A stretch of 64,000 bases of DNA from Methylophilus sp. QUAN (GCF_015354445.1 NZ_JADKYT010000003.1:496001-560000), one strand, 5' to 3'. Positions 28,290 to 38,728 are shown, counted from the first letter of the stretch. Translations and numbers: made by a program. The notes: a model not told the origin generated them from the letters alone.

Positions 28290-28295
28290 TATAAT
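28290..28295 (+). promoter_or_regulatory. Likely gltA -10 element
   Basis: TATAAT 34 bp before the citrate synthase ATG, in the only gap upstream of that gene. No good -35 at 16-18 bp spacing, so activator help may be needed. Confidence 0.4.
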
Positions 28296-28328
28296 TTAGA
28301 CAACCTAGACTTAAAGACAGAGTACGTT

Positions 28329-29618
28329 ATGGCTACCAAAGCGACCATTACATTTGACAACGACAGTGCTGCAATTGAATTACCCGTCTTAAAAGGCTCT
28401 TTGGGCACAGATGTGATCGACATCCGCAGCCTGGGCAAACACGGCTACTTCACCTTTGACCCCGGCTTTATGTCTACCGCCTCGTGTAACTCGGGCATCA
28501 CTTTTATCGATGGTGAACAAGGCCTGCTGTATTACCGCGGCTACCCGATCGAGCAACTGGCAGAAAACTGTGACTTCCTCGAAGTCTCATATCTGCTGCT
28601 CAATGGCGAATTGCCAGACCTGCAACAGCGTGAAGAGTTTGTCGGCACCATCCGCCAGCACACCATGCTGCACGACCAGATGAGCAATGTATTCCGCGGT
28701 TTCCGCCGTGATGCCCACCCGATGGCCGTCATGATTGCCGTCGTCGGCGCCATGGCAGCATTTTACCCCGACAATAACAACGTGGCAGACCCGGAATCGC
28801 GTAAAGTAGCCGCCATGCGCTTGCTAGCCAAAGTGCCAACAATCGCCGCCTGGAGCTATAAATACAATATAGGTGAGCCATTCATGTACCCAAAAAACAA
28901 ATTGGGTTACGCTGAAAACTTCATGCACATGATGTTCGCCACGCCATGCGAAGAATACGTGCCCAACCCGATCCTGGCCCGCGCGTTTGAACGCATCCTG
29001 ATCCTGCATGCGGATCACGAACAAAACGCCTCAACCTCGACTGTGCGCCTGGTCGGCTCCAGTGGCGCCAATCCATTTGCCTGTATCGCCGCGGGCATTG
29101 CCTCACTGTGGGGCCCATCCCATGGCGGCGCTAACGAGGCCACCCTCAATATGCTGGAAGAAATTGGCGATGTCAGCCGCATTGGTGAATTCATCAAACG
29201 CGCCAAAGACAAATCCGACAGCTTCCGCCTCATGGGCTTTGGCCACCGTGTTTACCGCAATATGGATCCACGCGCCTCTATCATGCGCAAGACCTGCCAC
29301 GAAGTGCTTAACGAACTCGGACTGCATGACGACCCAATGTTCAAACTGGCCATGGAGCTGGAAAAAATCGCACTCGAAGATGAATACTTCGTTTCGCGCA
29401 AACTGTACCCCAATGTAGATTTCTACAGTGGCATCGTCATGCGCGCGATGGGCATCCCCAACTCCATGTTTACCGCCATTTTTGCCCTGGCGCGCACCGC
29501 AGGCTGGATTTCACAATGGTGCGAAATGAACGCAGACCCCGACCAAAAAATTGGCCGTCCGCGCCAGTTGTATGTCGGTTCAGAAAGAAGAGAGTTTGTG
29601 CCGCTGCATCAGCGCTAG
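28329..29618 (+). CDS. gltA: Citrate synthase (type II)
   Basis: Condenses acetyl-CoA and oxaloacetate to citrate. 429 residues from ATG 28329; the long in-frame extension upstream overlaps anmK and is not real. Catalytic residues are visible: His in the block [14 protein letters not shown], His in [13 protein letters not shown], and Asp in NVDFYSGIV. The N-terminal beta-rich domain of the NADH-sensitive hexameric type II is present. In methylotrophs without a full TCA cycle it serves biosynthesis of 2-oxoglutarate. Confidence 0.96.
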   Translation: MATKATITFDNDSAAIELPVLKGSLGTDVIDIRSLGKHGYFTFDPGFMSTASCNSGITFIDGEQGLLYYRGYPIEQLAENCDFLEVSYLLLNGELPDLQQREEFVGTIRQHTMLHDQMSNVFRGFRRDAHPMAVMIAVVGAMAAFYPDNNNVADPESRKVAAMRLLAKVPTIAAWSYKYNIGEPFMYPKNKLGYAENFMHMMFATPCEEYVPNPILARAFERILILHADHEQNASTSTVRLVGSSGANPFACIAAGIASLWGPSHGGANEATLNMLEEIGDVSRIGEFIKRAKDKSDSFRLMGFGHRVYRNMDPRASIMRKTCHEVLNELGLHDDPMFKLAMELEKIALEDEYFVSRKLYPNVDFYSGIVMRAMGIPNSMFTAIFALARTAGWISQWCEMNADPDQKIGRPRQLYVGSERREFVPLHQR

Positions 29619-29641
29619 CCGCAGGCTGCATCAGCAAAAAT

Positions 29642-29676
29642 AAAAAGCCCGACATCAGCAGATTGTCGGGCTTTTT
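29642..29676. terminator. Terminator after gltA
   Basis: AAAAAGCCCGACA, 9-nt loop, TGTCGGGCTTTTT: perfect 13-bp stem with T-tract. It also faces the minus-strand esterase and probably serves both. Confidence 0.92.
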
Positions 29677-29702
29677 ATTTTCTCCAATACCTATCGCCTC
29701 CG

Positions 29703-30365
29703 CTAACGCAACACACCAAGATCATGGAATTGTTTTGTCAGTGCATCCGCCAGCTGACGATAACCTTCTGCATTCGGATGCACTTGATCAGCACGCAGTC
29801 GGCCATCTGACAAGACAGCAGACACCGCGTTGGGCACTAATAATGCGCCAGTTGCCTCGGCCGCGCGTGCATAGAGCGGATGATCACTGAGCGGACCAGC
29901 CAGGCTCACTTCCGGCATAGCAATCAATATAGCGACCGCATCCGTCTGCTGTACTAGATGTACGATACTTTTCAGGTTCTCCTCGACACGCGCTGGCGCC
30001 ATTTGCCGCAAGAAATCATTGCCGCCCAACTCAACAATGACCAATCTAGGCCGATGCTGTGCCAATAAGCCAGGTAAGCGTGACAAACCACCGCTGGAAA
30101 CATCTCCAGCAATACCGGCATTGATGACCTGCCAGCCGGTCTTGCGTGCCAGCAGTGTCGGATAATCCTGCGTACCATGCTCGGCGCCTGTACCGTAGCT
30201 AATGCTATCGCCCAGCACAAGTACGGTCGCGCCAGCAGGGATAGCCTGCACCTCCACTGCATGCTTGGTACAGCCCTGGCCGATAACAGCCATACTCATG
30301 ACAAGTATCAGCCGACATAAAAAAAGCCAAGCACACGCTTGGCTTTTCTCAATCATAAAACGCAT
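29703..30365 (-). CDS. GDSL-type arylesterase/lysophospholipase, TesA-like
   Basis: An SGNH-fold esterase of 220 residues, probably periplasmic. Block I VLVLGDSISYGTG with the catalytic serine, block III GGNDFL, and block V DQVHPNAEGY with Asp and His. The signal peptide is the first 30 or so residues (AWLFLCRLILVMSMAVIG). Codons 6-18 of it are also the stem of the erpA terminator at 30319-30347, an unusual overlap. A shorter start at the methionines near residue 23 is possible but would lose the charged n-region. Confidence 0.85.
   Translation of the reverse strand: MRFMIEKSQACAWLFLCRLILVMSMAVIGQGCTKHAVEVQAIPAGATVLVLGDSISYGTGAEHGTQDYPTLLARKTGWQVINAGIAGDVSSGGLSRLPGLLAQHRPRLVIVELGGNDFLRQMAPARVEENLKSIVHLVQQTDAVAILIAMPEVSLAGPLSDHPLYARAAEATGALLVPNAVSAVLSDGRLRADQVHPNAEGYRQLADALTKQFHDLGVLR
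30319..30347 (-). terminator. erpA terminator lying inside the esterase reading frame
   Basis: On the minus strand AAAAGCCAAGC-GTGT-GCTTGGCTTTTTTT, a perfect stem with seven Ts, 34 bp after the erpA stop. It falls within codons 6-16 of the esterase ORF. Confidence 0.82.
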
Positions 30366-30380
30366 GACTGAATGCAGTCG

Positions 30381-30740
30381 TTAAACCGAGAACGAACTAC
30401 CACAACCACAAGTGGTGGTCGCATTCGGGTTACGAATCACGAACTGTGAACCTTGCAGGCTGTCGGTGTAATCAATTTCGGCACCGGCCAGGTATTGCAA
30501 GCTCATCGGGTCGATCAGCAATGTCACGCCGTCTTTATCCACTTGCGTATCATCGTCGTTCACTTCTTCTTCAAAAGTAAACCCGTACTGGAAACCTGAG
30601 CAACCACCGCCGCTCACAAACACGCGCAGTTTCAGGTCAGGGGTGCCTTCTTCGTCAATCAGCTCTTTGACTTTTTTGGCGGCGTTGTCGGTGAATACCA
30701 GCGGTACTGGCATTTCTAGGGTAGCTTCTGCGGTCATCAT
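30381..30740 (-). CDS. erpA: Iron-sulfur cluster insertion protein ErpA
   Basis: A-type Fe-S carrier of 119 residues that hands clusters to apoproteins. The three ligand cysteines are in [12 protein letters not shown] and the C-terminal CGCGSSFSV. Length and ends match betaproteobacterial ErpA closely. It follows the bactofilin gene on the same strand after 49 bp and ends at its own terminator. Confidence 0.95.
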   Translation of the reverse strand: MMTAEATLEMPVPLVFTDNAAKKVKELIDEEGTPDLKLRVFVSGGGCSGFQYGFTFEEEVNDDDTQVDKDGVTLLIDPMSLQYLAGAEIDYTDSLQGSQFVIRNPNATTTCGCGSSFSV

Positions 30741-30789
30741 AGACTCCTGTCAAATTCTCAATAACAATATGGCGACGAAAAATTTAATT

Positions 30790-31182
30790 TCAAGTCGTCT
30801 CTGGTTCGGCAGTTTCTGCCTGCTCGCCCAGATAAATCAGTTTTCCTTCAATCACGGCGCCCGTATGCATTTCCAGCGACTTGTAATACAAGTCACCCAC
30901 AATCCGTGCCTTGCTTTGCAATTCAATAAACACAGAGGATCTGACCGGGCCGCGTATCATGCCATTCAAGACTATTTTAGAAGCTTCTACCGCGCCTGTC
31001 ACCGCCCCGTTTTCACTAATGATCAAAGTGCTGGGGTGTTCACGTTTTTCAATCACATTGCCGGCAATCAAACCATCGACTCTCAAGCCACCGGCAAACT
31101 GCATATTGCCATTGATTTGTGTCTCATGGCCAATCAGGGTATCAATGTGGCTATCGATTTGAACGCTTTTTTTGAAAAACAT
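30790..31182 (-). CDS. Bactofilin
   Basis: Polymer-forming cytoskeletal protein of 130 residues. The central DUF583 beta-helix has the repeating GNVIEKRE, ENGAVTGAVEASKIVLNG, KARIVGDLYYKSLEM pattern with regular hydrophobic spacing. Bactofilins form filaments under the membrane and place cell-wall or polar proteins. It is next to a single-pass coiled-coil protein (31251-31613) that could be its membrane partner; that link is inference from position. Confidence 0.9.
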   Translation of the reverse strand: MFFKKSVQIDSHIDTLIGHETQINGNMQFAGGLRVDGLIAGNVIEKREHPSTLIISENGAVTGAVEASKIVLNGMIRGPVRSSVFIELQSKARIVGDLYYKSLEMHTGAVIEGKLIYLGEQAETAEPETT

Positions 31183-31250
31183 GCTACTTCCTGTTCAGAA
31201 TTATCTTAAATGGCGATGCCCATTAAGCATCAGCCATATCATGCAGCCTG

Positions 31251-31613
31251 CTAACGCTTGGTCATATTCTTGTAAAACACCAATTCTTCTTTCAGTTTGA
31301 TGCTTTCATCCTGCTGCGCTGTGAGCGTCTTGGCCAGGTTGTTACTGGTGGCCAGCTCCACTTGCAGCTCACGCTGCGAGGCAATCAGTTTTTTCTGTAA
31401 TTCAATATTTTCGGTGGTCACTTGACGCAAACGCTGGCGTATATGCTCACCATCATCATCATGCACCACCCAGTAGGCTAATGCAAAACCAATCAGGACA
31501 TAAGAAACCGCCAGCATGCTTTGAAAATACCAGGGCCTGTGCGAGCGTACTGCCACCTGCTTGGCGGTTAGGCCAAAATGGTTCCTCAGTCTTCTGCGTA
31601 TCGGCCGGATCAT
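31251..31613 (-). CDS. Single-pass membrane coiled-coil protein (DUF6776-like)
   Basis: A 120-residue protein with a basic N-terminus (RPIRRRLRNHFG), one transmembrane helix (about 31-50, MLAVSYVLIGFALAYWVV) and a long heptad-rich coiled coil to the end. I believe it is of the DUF6776 type but cannot check. Its ATG overlaps the argC stop (TAATG), so translation is coupled to argC. It is followed by bactofilin. Topology predicts the coiled coil in the periplasm. Function unknown. Confidence 0.75.
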   Translation of the reverse strand: MIRPIRRRLRNHFGLTAKQVAVRSHRPWYFQSMLAVSYVLIGFALAYWVVHDDDGEHIRQRLRQVTTENIELQKKLIASQRELQVELATSNNLAKTLTAQQDESIKLKEELVFYKNMTKR

Positions 31614-32659
31614 TATGGCAACAACGGCAGCACTTGCAAACCGGCATCCGGTGCCAAGTTAAACATCAAATTCATATTCTGTACCGCTTGGCCAGAAGCG
31701 CCTTTGACCAGGTTGTCCTGCACGACAACGATTGTGACATAATCGCCCGCTTGTGGGTATAGCGCCATCCGCAAAACGTTGGCACCGCGAACTGAGCGTG
31801 TTTCCGGCAGTGAGCCTGCAGGCATCACATCCACAAAAGTGGCGCCCTGGTAACGTTGCTCATAGACTTGTTGCAACGCCTGTTGCCTGCCTTGTGCGTT
31901 AAGTTTGACATGTAAAGTGGTCAGCATGCCACGAATCATCGGAATCAAATGCGGAACGAATATGAGGTTGACCGCTTCGCTACCGGACAGTTTCTTTAAC
32001 TGGGCCAGAATTTCGGGATGGTGCCGGTGCCCAGCCACGCCGTAGGCTTTCAGGTTATCGCTGGACTCTGAGAACAAGGTGCCCACTTCGGCTTTTCTAC
32101 CAGCACCGGAGACGCCGGATTTGGCATCGGCAATAATAGGCACAGAAAAATCAATCCAGCCCTGCTCCAACAACGGAGCCAGGCCTAGCAATACCGTGGT
32201 CGGGTAGCACCCAGGATTACCAATCACTTGTGCCTGCTGCACATCAGCGGCATATAACTCCGGCAAACCATACACGGCTTCTTTCAGCACGTCCGTACAG
32301 CTATGCGGCAACTTGTACCACTTTTCGAACTCAACGGCATCTTGCAGGCGGAAATCAGCCGCCAGATCAATCACTTTCACGCCTGCCGCCACCAGCGCAG
32401 GCGTTTGTGCCATGGCAACGCCATGCGGCGTGGCAAAAAAGACGACATTACATTGCGTTAAATCGACCGTAGCGGGATCGCTGAACTTTAAGTCCACAAC
32501 ACCACGCAAGCTGGGAAACATATCGGCGACCGGCAATCCAGCCTCGCCCCTGGAGGTAATCACTTGCAATTGCACATTAGGATGCCTTGCCAGCAAACGC
32601 AGCAACTCAACACCGGTATACCCCGTTCCGCCTACAATGCCAACTTTGATTTTTTCCAT
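31613..32659 (-). CDS. argC: N-acetyl-gamma-glutamyl-phosphate reductase
   Basis: ArgC, third step of arginine synthesis, NADPH-dependent reduction of N-acetylglutamyl phosphate. 348 residues. NADP loop [18 protein letters not shown] at the N-terminus and the catalytic cysteine in GNPGCYPTT (about residue 149). Stop overlaps the start of the coiled-coil protein gene. It lies downstream of rplM-rpsI, a conserved betaproteobacterial order, but a terminator separates them. Confidence 0.96.
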   Translation of the reverse strand: MEKIKVGIVGGTGYTGVELLRLLARHPNVQLQVITSRGEAGLPVADMFPSLRGVVDLKFSDPATVDLTQCNVVFFATPHGVAMAQTPALVAAGVKVIDLAADFRLQDAVEFEKWYKLPHSCTDVLKEAVYGLPELYAADVQQAQVIGNPGCYPTTVLLGLAPLLEQGWIDFSVPIIADAKSGVSGAGRKAEVGTLFSESSDNLKAYGVAGHRHHPEILAQLKKLSGSEAVNLIFVPHLIPMIRGMLTTLHVKLNAQGRQQALQQVYEQRYQGATFVDVMPAGSLPETRSVRGANVLRMALYPQAGDYVTIVVVQDNLVKGASGQAVQNMNLMFNLAPDAGLQVLPLLP

Positions 32660-32721
32660 ATCTTTAAACCAGATGCGCGTTCAACAACGACCCATGCATA
32701 AAAAGTAAAACAATATAAATG

Positions 32722-32747
32722 AAAAAGGCCGCCAATGCGACCTTTTT
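32722..32747. terminator. Terminator after rpsI
   Basis: AAAAAGGCCGC-CAAT-GCGACCTTTTT, an 11-bp stem with one mismatch and T-tracts on both sides, between rpsI and argC (both minus strand). Confidence 0.75.
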
Positions 32748-32777
32748 GCACAACAGGTTTGTAACAAACCTTGGAAA

Positions 32778-33170
32778 TTAACGTTTGGAGAACTGTTTAC
32801 GACGACGCGCTTTACGCAGGCCGACTTTCTTACGTTCAACTTCACGTGCATCACGTGTGACGAAACCAGCGTGAGACAATGCGCTCTTCAAAGCTGCATC
32901 GTAGTCAATCAACGCACGGGTAATGCCATGACGCACTGCACCCGCTTGACCGGATTCACCACCACCATGCACATTCACCAGAATATCAAAGCTGGCTGTG
33001 TTGTTAGTCAATTCCAGTGGTTGACGCAAAATCATGCGAGAAGTCTCGCGTGAGAAGTAAACGTCAACTGGCTTGTCGTTGACCACGATGTTGCCACTGC
33101 CGGACTTCAGGAACACACGTGCCACTGAACTTTTGCGGCGGCCGGTGCCGTAGTTGTATTTACCGATCAT
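32778..33170 (-). CDS. rpsI: 30S ribosomal protein S9
   Basis: Small-subunit protein S9, 130 residues, whose basic tail reaches the P site. Starts [19 protein letters not shown] and ends [12 protein letters not shown], as in all bacterial S9 proteins. 22 bp downstream of rplM in the same transcript. Confidence 0.98.
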   Translation of the reverse strand: MIGKYNYGTGRRKSSVARVFLKSGSGNIVVNDKPVDVYFSRETSRMILRQPLELTNNTASFDILVNVHGGGESGQAGAVRHGITRALIDYDAALKSALSHAGFVTRDAREVERKKVGLRKARRRKQFSKR

Positions 33171-33192
33171 GTTTTATCCTAATCGTCTTAAA

Positions 33193-33621
33193 TTAGATGG
33201 TTAATGGTTGCGGTTGTTGCGCAATGTGCTCGTGCTTGTCGCCCGCATACACTTTCATTTTCTTGATCATGGCATAGCCCAAAGGACCTTTTGGCAACAT
33301 GCCTTTCACAGCTTTCTCCAACGCACGACCTGGGAAACGATCTTGCATTTTTGAGAATGAAGTTGTAGTGATACCGCCTGGGTAACCGGAGTGACGGTGG
33401 TACAACTTGTCGCCAGCCTTGTTACCGGTTACTTTAATTTTGTCCGCATTGACTACGATGATGTAGTCGCCAGTATCCACGTGTGGTGTGTAAATAGCTT
33501 TATGCTTACCACGCAGGCGATGAGCGATTGCGCTGGCCAAACGACCCAATACCAAGTCAGTGGCGTCGATCACGAACCAGTCACGTTGTACTTCATGCGA
33601 TTTTGCTGAAAAAGTTTTCAT
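33193..33621 (-). CDS. rplM: 50S ribosomal protein L13
   Basis: Large-subunit protein L13, 142 residues. Family blocks [30 protein letters not shown] and [12 protein letters not shown] are intact. First gene of rplM-rpsI, read from a near-consensus sigma-70 promoter at 33663-33692. Confidence 0.98.
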   Translation of the reverse strand: MKTFSAKSHEVQRDWFVIDATDLVLGRLASAIAHRLRGKHKAIYTPHVDTGDYIIVVNADKIKVTGNKAGDKLYHRHSGYPGGITTTSFSKMQDRFPGRALEKAVKGMLPKGPLGYAMIKKMKVYAGDKHEHIAQQPQPLTI

Positions 33622-33662
33622 TTTATAACTACCGAGTTATAGCGTATAAATTAAGAGGGCGG

Positions 33663-33692
33663 ATTATAAGTCAGCTTGAGAAAGGTTGTCAA
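33663..33692 (-). promoter_or_regulatory. Consensus sigma-70 promoter of rplM-rpsI
   Basis: On the minus strand TTGACA, 18-bp spacer, TATAAT: both hexamers perfect. Predicted start about 33656, giving a leader of about 35 nt. Confidence 0.85.
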
Positions 33693-33964
33693 CGAATTAT
33701 TCTAAAATAATCCGAACTAGCCTGACGGCATCAGGTTGCTGACTAAGGCAAGCAATTTTGTGGCTTTTTTGCCATCAATTATGCAAATTACCTGACATAA
33801 AACGTGCTTTTATCACAAACAAGCCTTGTTTTTTCAAGGATAATTGCAACTGGGTGCTATATTAGCTCAAGTTTTGACTTTCTGCACCCGTTTACTTGTT
33901 GCGACTGAATTGATTTAAGCCATCGCCATTTAACTAAACAGCAGCACCGACACTAAAAATAATT
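33693..33964. other. Gap upstream of the FimV-like gene
   Basis: The rest of the 343-bp gap between rplM and the FimV-like gene. It contains a small hairpin CCTGA-CGGCA-TCAGG (33721-33735) and, on the plus strand, an extended -10 TGCTATATT (33855-33863) that may drive the FimV-like gene. I see no coding signal. Confidence 0.4.
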
Positions 33965-35614
33965 TTGATACTTTCGGGCATATACAAAGCTAAACAATAT
34001 ATTCACGCCGCCAGTTGGCGAGGGCTTTGCGCTTCCCTGCTGTTTGCGTTGACGCCCTTGCTGCAAGCTGCAGAGTTCGGTGCACTATCCATTGAGTCTG
34101 CGCCTGGCCAGCCACTGCTGGCACAACTGCCACTGAATCATGTGCAGACCAACACTGACATCAGTTGCTTCAGCCTGAACCAATCTTCCAAACAAGCCTC
34201 AGCAGATTCCAATCCTGTCCACCTGGAGTACACCACCCTGGGTAGCCAACAGGGCGTTTTAATGCTGTGGTCTGATGCCGCCATTGCCAGCCCACTGACG
34301 CTGACACTTACGGATCGCTGCCAGCAGTCGCGACAAACTGTCACTATTCACCCCGACAATACCGTCGCCATCGCCATGACAGCTATGCCGCCTCCTGTCA
34401 GCAACACAACGCCTGAGCCGGTTGCCACTCAACCAGAAGCCGTAGAGTTACCGCCCGCGCCACCAGCTATCCCGGTGGAGGCCTATACCGCACTGCAAGC
34501 GCAAATCAATGATTTGCAGCAAAACTTCAAACAACTGCAAACCAAGTCTGACGTGTTGTATGCCAGCAACCTGGCGCAAGCAGACATACTGGCAACCCTG
34601 AAAACCCAGCTGACCCGCCTGCAAAACGAAAACCACTTATTGCGTACCTTGGTGATTGCCCTAGGGCTCGCACTGATTGCCAGCGGCTTTTTCTTTGCTG
34701 ACTGGTTACGCCGCCACGCTGCCGTGCCCAAAGTGATGAAGCCGCGCCGCGCGTCCAAGCAAAGTGAAGCGCCATCCATACCGACCGAGGGTGCATCCGG
34801 CCCGGCGACGCGCCCATTAAGCGGCAAACCTTTTTCCGCCACTGTATTGCCAACCCAGCAGACGAGTGACGCCAACCGCCTGCATACGCCGACACAACCA
34901 CCAACGCCGACCAAAACAAGCAGCCGGTTAAAATCGGTGCCCATGCATGCCAACGATGATGCGGTGATGCCACACGGCGTACCGCAGAAAGTGAGCTCAC
35001 AGCAAAGCACCCAGACAGTGATGCAGGATGCCTCACGCCTGTTTACACATGGCCGGGTGAATCAGGCGATTGATCATTTGCAACAGCATTTGGCCAAACA
35101 CCCGAAATCCTCGCCCTGGATGTGGTTGTATTTACTGGATTTGCTATCTAAAGAAGGCAAGCAGCAAGAGTTTGATATTGTGGCTGGCGAATGCCGCAAG
35201 CACTTCAACCTCAACGTCGAACACGCGCCGGACTTGAAACAGCAAGGCATTGAATCGTTCCCGCGCGTGATGAAGGCTTTACAGCAGGCTTGGGGCACAC
35301 CGCAGGTGATTGCCTTGATTGATGACCTTGTTTACAACACGCGACTGGTACCACGCATGGGCTTTGAGCGCAGCGTGTTTGAAGACCTGATGCTACTGAA
35401 GGAAATTGCCTGCCAGACACAAAACCTGCCTGCCGTGCCGCCAGCGCCAAAAACGGCTGACCATGAAGAACCGATCAATGGCAATTTGCGCGAATTGCAG
35501 CAACTGTCAGAAGATCTTTATATTTTGGCGCCGGTTGAACACACACCGTTCCAATACTGGACAGACTTTACCTTTGAGTTGGACGAACCTTCAACATTAC
35601 GCAAGTCCGCCTAA
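33965..35614 (+). CDS. FimV/HubP-like membrane protein
   Basis: A 549-residue protein resembling a reduced FimV. Signal peptide ([15 protein letters not shown]), then [20 protein letters not shown], which parallels the FimV N-terminal domain. A coiled coil ([20 protein letters not shown] and on, about 170-225), one transmembrane helix (about 226-246), a Pro/Thr-rich linker, and a helical C-terminal domain with one TPR-like repeat (about 350-420). FimV proteins organise poles and type IV pili. No LysM motif is evident. The only start is TTG 33965, without a clear Shine-Dalgarno. Confidence 0.65.
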   Translation: MILSGIYKAKQYIHAASWRGLCASLLFALTPLLQAAEFGALSIESAPGQPLLAQLPLNHVQTNTDISCFSLNQSSKQASADSNPVHLEYTTLGSQQGVLMLWSDAAIASPLTLTLTDRCQQSRQTVTIHPDNTVAIAMTAMPPPVSNTTPEPVATQPEAVELPPAPPAIPVEAYTALQAQINDLQQNFKQLQTKSDVLYASNLAQADILATLKTQLTRLQNENHLLRTLVIALGLALIASGFFFADWLRRHAAVPKVMKPRRASKQSEAPSIPTEGASGPATRPLSGKPFSATVLPTQQTSDANRLHTPTQPPTPTKTSSRLKSVPMHANDDAVMPHGVPQKVSSQQSTQTVMQDASRLFTHGRVNQAIDHLQQHLAKHPKSSPWMWLYLLDLLSKEGKQQEFDIVAGECRKHFNLNVEHAPDLKQQGIESFPRVMKALQQAWGTPQVIALIDDLVYNTRLVPRMGFERSVFEDLMLLKEIACQTQNLPAVPPAPKTADHEEPINGNLRELQQLSEDLYILAPVEHTPFQYWTDFTFELDEPSTLRKSA

Positions 35615-36469
35615 ACCGTAGCTGGCTGCCAGCCCGGCGGTCAATGCCGCACCAATCCAGACATTCTCCAGAAACGCCTTGAAACAATCGCTAGGCTGCC
35701 GGTGACGAATCAGCGTATATTGCCGCCATAACTGCACAGCCGCCGCGCCCCAACCCAGCCAGAATGGCCAGCCCAGTGAGAGTATATGCGCAACATAGGC
35801 CAATATCAGCAGCATGGCGGCAAAGCACACCATAATCGCCAGCACATCAAAACGGCCGAAGGTGATGGCTGACGAGCGGATGCCTATTTTGAGGTCATCT
35901 TCGCGGTCGACCATGGCATAAGCCGTGTCATAAGCGACCGACCAGCAGACGTTGGCCAGCAATAGCCACCAGGCGACCGCAGGCACCTGCCCCTGCAAGG
36001 CAACAAAGGTCATCGGGATGCCAAAGCCAAAGGCAATGCCCAGATAGGCTTGTGGAATGGCAAAAAAGCGCTTGGTGTAAGGATAACTGACGGCGAGAAA
36101 CAGCGCGGGCACAGACCATAACACGACCTGCCAGCCCAGCGTACACACCAGCACAAATGCCAGCAACGATAATCCCGCTGCAACCAGGTAGGCTTCCTTG
36201 ACAGAGATTTCCCCTGTCGCCAACGGCCGCTGATGGGTGCGCGCCACGGCGCCATCCCAATGCCGGTCAGCAATATCATTCAACGCACATCCGGCTGATC
36301 GCATCAGTATCGTGCCCAACACAAACACGCACACCACCCACCATTGCGGCCGCCCCTGTCCGGCAATCAGCAGACCCCACAGGGTCGGCCATAACAGCAG
36401 CCAGATGCCGATAGGCTTATCCAGCCGTGTCAGCCGGTAATAAGCATGCCATTGGGCGAGTGATCGCAT
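35597..36469 (-). CDS. ubiA: 4-hydroxybenzoate octaprenyltransferase
   Basis: UbiA joins the polyprenyl tail to 4-hydroxybenzoate in ubiquinone synthesis, in the inner membrane. 290 residues from ATG 36469 (AGGAATCC upstream); a longer in-frame ORF overlaps ubiC and is not real. Both aspartate-rich prenyl-diphosphate motifs are present: [10 protein letters not shown] and DREDDLKIG. The 3' end overlaps the converging FimV-like gene by 18 bp. Last gene of mltA-ubiC-ubiA. Confidence 0.95.
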   Translation of the reverse strand: MRSLAQWHAYYRLTRLDKPIGIWLLLWPTLWGLLIAGQGRPQWWVVCVFVLGTILMRSAGCALNDIADRHWDGAVARTHQRPLATGEISVKEAYLVAAGLSLLAFVLVCTLGWQVVLWSVPALFLAVSYPYTKRFFAIPQAYLGIAFGFGIPMTFVALQGQVPAVAWWLLLANVCWSVAYDTAYAMVDREDDLKIGIRSSAITFGRFDVLAIMVCFAAMLLILAYVAHILSLGWPFWLGWGAAAVQLWRQYTLIRHRQPSDCFKAFLENVWIGAALTAGLAASYGLGGLA

Positions 36470-36491
36470 AAAAAAGGATTCCTGATAAGGA

Positions 36492-37046
36492 TTAACGAAC
36501 AGGTGGCCGGACGCAAGTCGGCAAAAACACTTCAGTGACCAGCAAGCGATAATGCCGCAGACAAAACAATGAGCGCCTGGCCCATAGCCTCTGTGACATT
36601 TGCACGGAGGCATGACGGCAAAAAGCCTGGTGCAGCGGGTGCGCAGGTGACAGCTTGCGGTAGTGTAACCGACCACGCTGCACGCTGGCATTGGCAAACA
36701 GTGCTGCACCCAATGGCACACGCCCGATCTTGCGCAACTGACACCATGCCCCTCGCAGATCCTTGCGGGCAATGACGCTGTGCGCAAACACCTGCGGCTG
36801 TCCCTCGCCCATGAGCATCACCTCACGCACCCAGGCATGGGTAGCCGCTGGCAATCTCAACAATCCCTGTTCATCGACATTCGGCTTGCGCCAACCTTGA
36901 GATAAGACCTGCACAGCGAAATCCGGATATTGACGTTTTAAGCGCGCAGTTAACGAGCCACGCTCCTGCAACCATGGCCGCAAAGGCAACTGGCCAACAA
37001 CATGCGCTTGCCAGCCGGAATCCTGCCTGTCATGAATGCGGTGCAT
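36492..37046 (-). CDS. ubiC: Chorismate lyase
   Basis: UbiC makes 4-hydroxybenzoate and pyruvate from chorismate, the first committed step of ubiquinone synthesis. 184 residues, with the family pattern [26 protein letters not shown] and [11 protein letters not shown]. 22 bp before ubiA, 5 bp after mltA. Confidence 0.92.
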   Translation of the reverse strand: MHRIHDRQDSGWQAHVVGQLPLRPWLQERGSLTARLKRQYPDFAVQVLSQGWRKPNVDEQGLLRLPAATHAWVREVMLMGEGQPQVFAHSVIARKDLRGAWCQLRKIGRVPLGAALFANASVQRGRLHYRKLSPAHPLHQAFCRHASVQMSQRLWARRSLFCLRHYRLLVTEVFLPTCVRPPVR

Positions 37047-37051
37047 GGCAG

Positions 37052-38257
37052 CTAGCGCGGCAAGGGGAATGTTTTAGGCAACCACACCCACAGCTGCCCT
37101 TGCTGGCGCATTGCACCTGCCAACTTGCCGGCGGACTCGCCCTCTCCCCAATAGACATCCGCCCGTACGCCACCTTTAATGGCACCGCCGGTGTCTTGCG
37201 CTTGCATCAGCTGCTGCAACGGGGCTTCCGAATTCGGGTAGGTGGTCGCCAGGTAAACTGGCGCACCCAATGGAATATAAAACGGGTCGACCGCAATACT
37301 GCGCGCAGCGGTTAATGGCACACCCAACGCCCCTAGCGGGCCGGACAACCCTGAAGGTAAAAATTTAAAAAATACGTAGCTAGGATTCGCATCCAGCAAG
37401 GCGCGCAATTGATCCGGATGTTGCTGCCCCCAGGTTTTAATCCCTTGCATAGAGGCTTCACTCGCCACCATTTCGCCACGCTCGACTAACAGCTTACCGA
37501 TAGACTGGTATGGATGTCCGTTTTGGTCCGCGTAGCCCACCGGCAATCGCTCACCGTTTTCAAGCTCGACAATGCCTGAACCTTGCACCTGCAGGAAAAA
37601 CGCTTCAACAGCATCATTGACCCATACCAGTTCATTGCCCGCCAGTGGCGATTGCGTTTGCTCAATATCTGCACGTGAGTAATAAGGGATGAGTGACTGC
37701 CCTTGCAAGCGGCCTCGCACGCGCTTGTATTTGAGCTCAGGAAACAGCCCGGACAAGTTCACTGTAATCAGGTCAGCAGGTGTTTTATAGAGTGGCACCG
37801 GGTAGCGGGCGCTGGCGGTACGCGCACCTTTTAATACCGGCTGGTAATAGCCGGTCATCAAACCTTGCGGCGCACCTTCTGGCTGCTGTGTCTGATACAC
37901 ATTAAAATATTGCTGCCAATAAGCTTGGATAGCGACAGCATCATCGGCCTTGACCAGCAAAGCCACAGCACAGACGGCTTGCCAGTCAGGCTTGTTTTTG
38001 AGTCCCTGGCAGCCCTGCATCCACGCACGCCAGCTTGTAACCCAGTCCTCTTTTGCCAGTCCAGGCAATTCTGCCCAACTGGCTGGCTTTAACAGGGCAT
38101 AAGGCTGCGTCGGCACATTGCTCGCCGCTGGTTTTTCAGGCGCTGGTGCCACAGGCGGCTTAGCTGGTGTGGTTGGTTTGGTGACGGGGGGCACGCTTTG
38201 GCAACCCGCCAGCAAGCACATGGAGGCCAGCACAATCGCCTGGCAGAATTTGAGCAT
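37052..38257 (-). CDS. mltA: Membrane-bound lytic murein transglycosylase A
   Basis: MltA, an outer-membrane lipoprotein that cuts glycan strands leaving 1,6-anhydro-MurNAc ends. From ATG 38257 it has 401 residues. Lipobox L-A-G-C at about 16-19 (ASMCLLAGCQS), a Pro/Ala-rich tether, the MltA barrel, and the 3D domain with catalytic Asp in AQDTGGAIKGGVRADVYWG. An in-frame extension of 86 codons overlaps apaG and is discarded. Its product is the substrate of anmK, found elsewhere in this window. Confidence 0.93.
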   Translation of the reverse strand: MLKFCQAIVLASMCLLAGCQSVPPVTKPTTPAKPPVAPAPEKPAASNVPTQPYALLKPASWAELPGLAKEDWVTSWRAWMQGCQGLKNKPDWQAVCAVALLVKADDAVAIQAYWQQYFNVYQTQQPEGAPQGLMTGYYQPVLKGARTASARYPVPLYKTPADLITVNLSGLFPELKYKRVRGRLQGQSLIPYYSRADIEQTQSPLAGNELVWVNDAVEAFFLQVQGSGIVELENGERLPVGYADQNGHPYQSIGKLLVERGEMVASEASMQGIKTWGQQHPDQLRALLDANPSYVFFKFLPSGLSGPLGALGVPLTAARSIAVDPFYIPLGAPVYLATTYPNSEAPLQQLMQAQDTGGAIKGGVRADVYWGEGESAGKLAGAMRQQGQLWVWLPKTFPLPR

Positions 38258-38342
38258 ATGGTTGGCTATCACTGTGTTGTTTTTTGCAATGTCGATATTT
38301 GGCGTATGCATACGCCGGATTAAGTCAGCCACATCAACACGC

Positions 38343-38726
38343 TTAGTGCAAACCGGCAGCCTGATGTAACCAAAAGGTCGGGATATCCACCTCAAACCAG
38401 TGACCATCCACCGCAACCATTTGATACGTACCAAACATTTCACCACTTGGCGTGCTGAACATGACGCTACTGGTATAGCGATATTCAGCCTCAGGCGCCA
38501 GCAGCGGCTGGTCACCCACCACGCCCAGGCCTTTCACCTCGCGCACTTGCTGCATGGCATCAGTAATGACCCAATGACGGCTGATGAGTTGCACCGGCGT
38601 CTTACCGGTATTGCGGATGGTGATGGTGTAGGCATACACATATTGCCCCGCCTCGGGTGACGATTGCGCGGCCAAATACTCGGTAGCAACCGACACCTCG
38701 CATGCATATAAGCCAGTATCCGTCAC
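38343..38726 (-). CDS. apaG: ApaG domain protein
   Basis: A 127-residue ApaG protein, a small fibronectin-III-like beta fold. Conserved YAYTITIRNTGKTPVQL, SRHWVITDA and GEYRYTS-like strand are present (here AEYRYTSSVMF), and GTYQMV. Linked to Co/Mg efflux phenotypes and found as a domain of eukaryotic F-box proteins; biochemical role unclear. Starts 2 bp after the thiG stop. Confidence 0.92.
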   Translation of the reverse strand: MTDTGLYACEVSVATEYLAAQSSPEAGQYVYAYTITIRNTGKTPVQLISRHWVITDAMQQVREVKGLGVVGDQPLLAPEAEYRYTSSVMFSTPSGEMFGTYQMVAVDGHWFEVDIPTFWLHQAAGLH

Positions 38727-38728
38727 GA

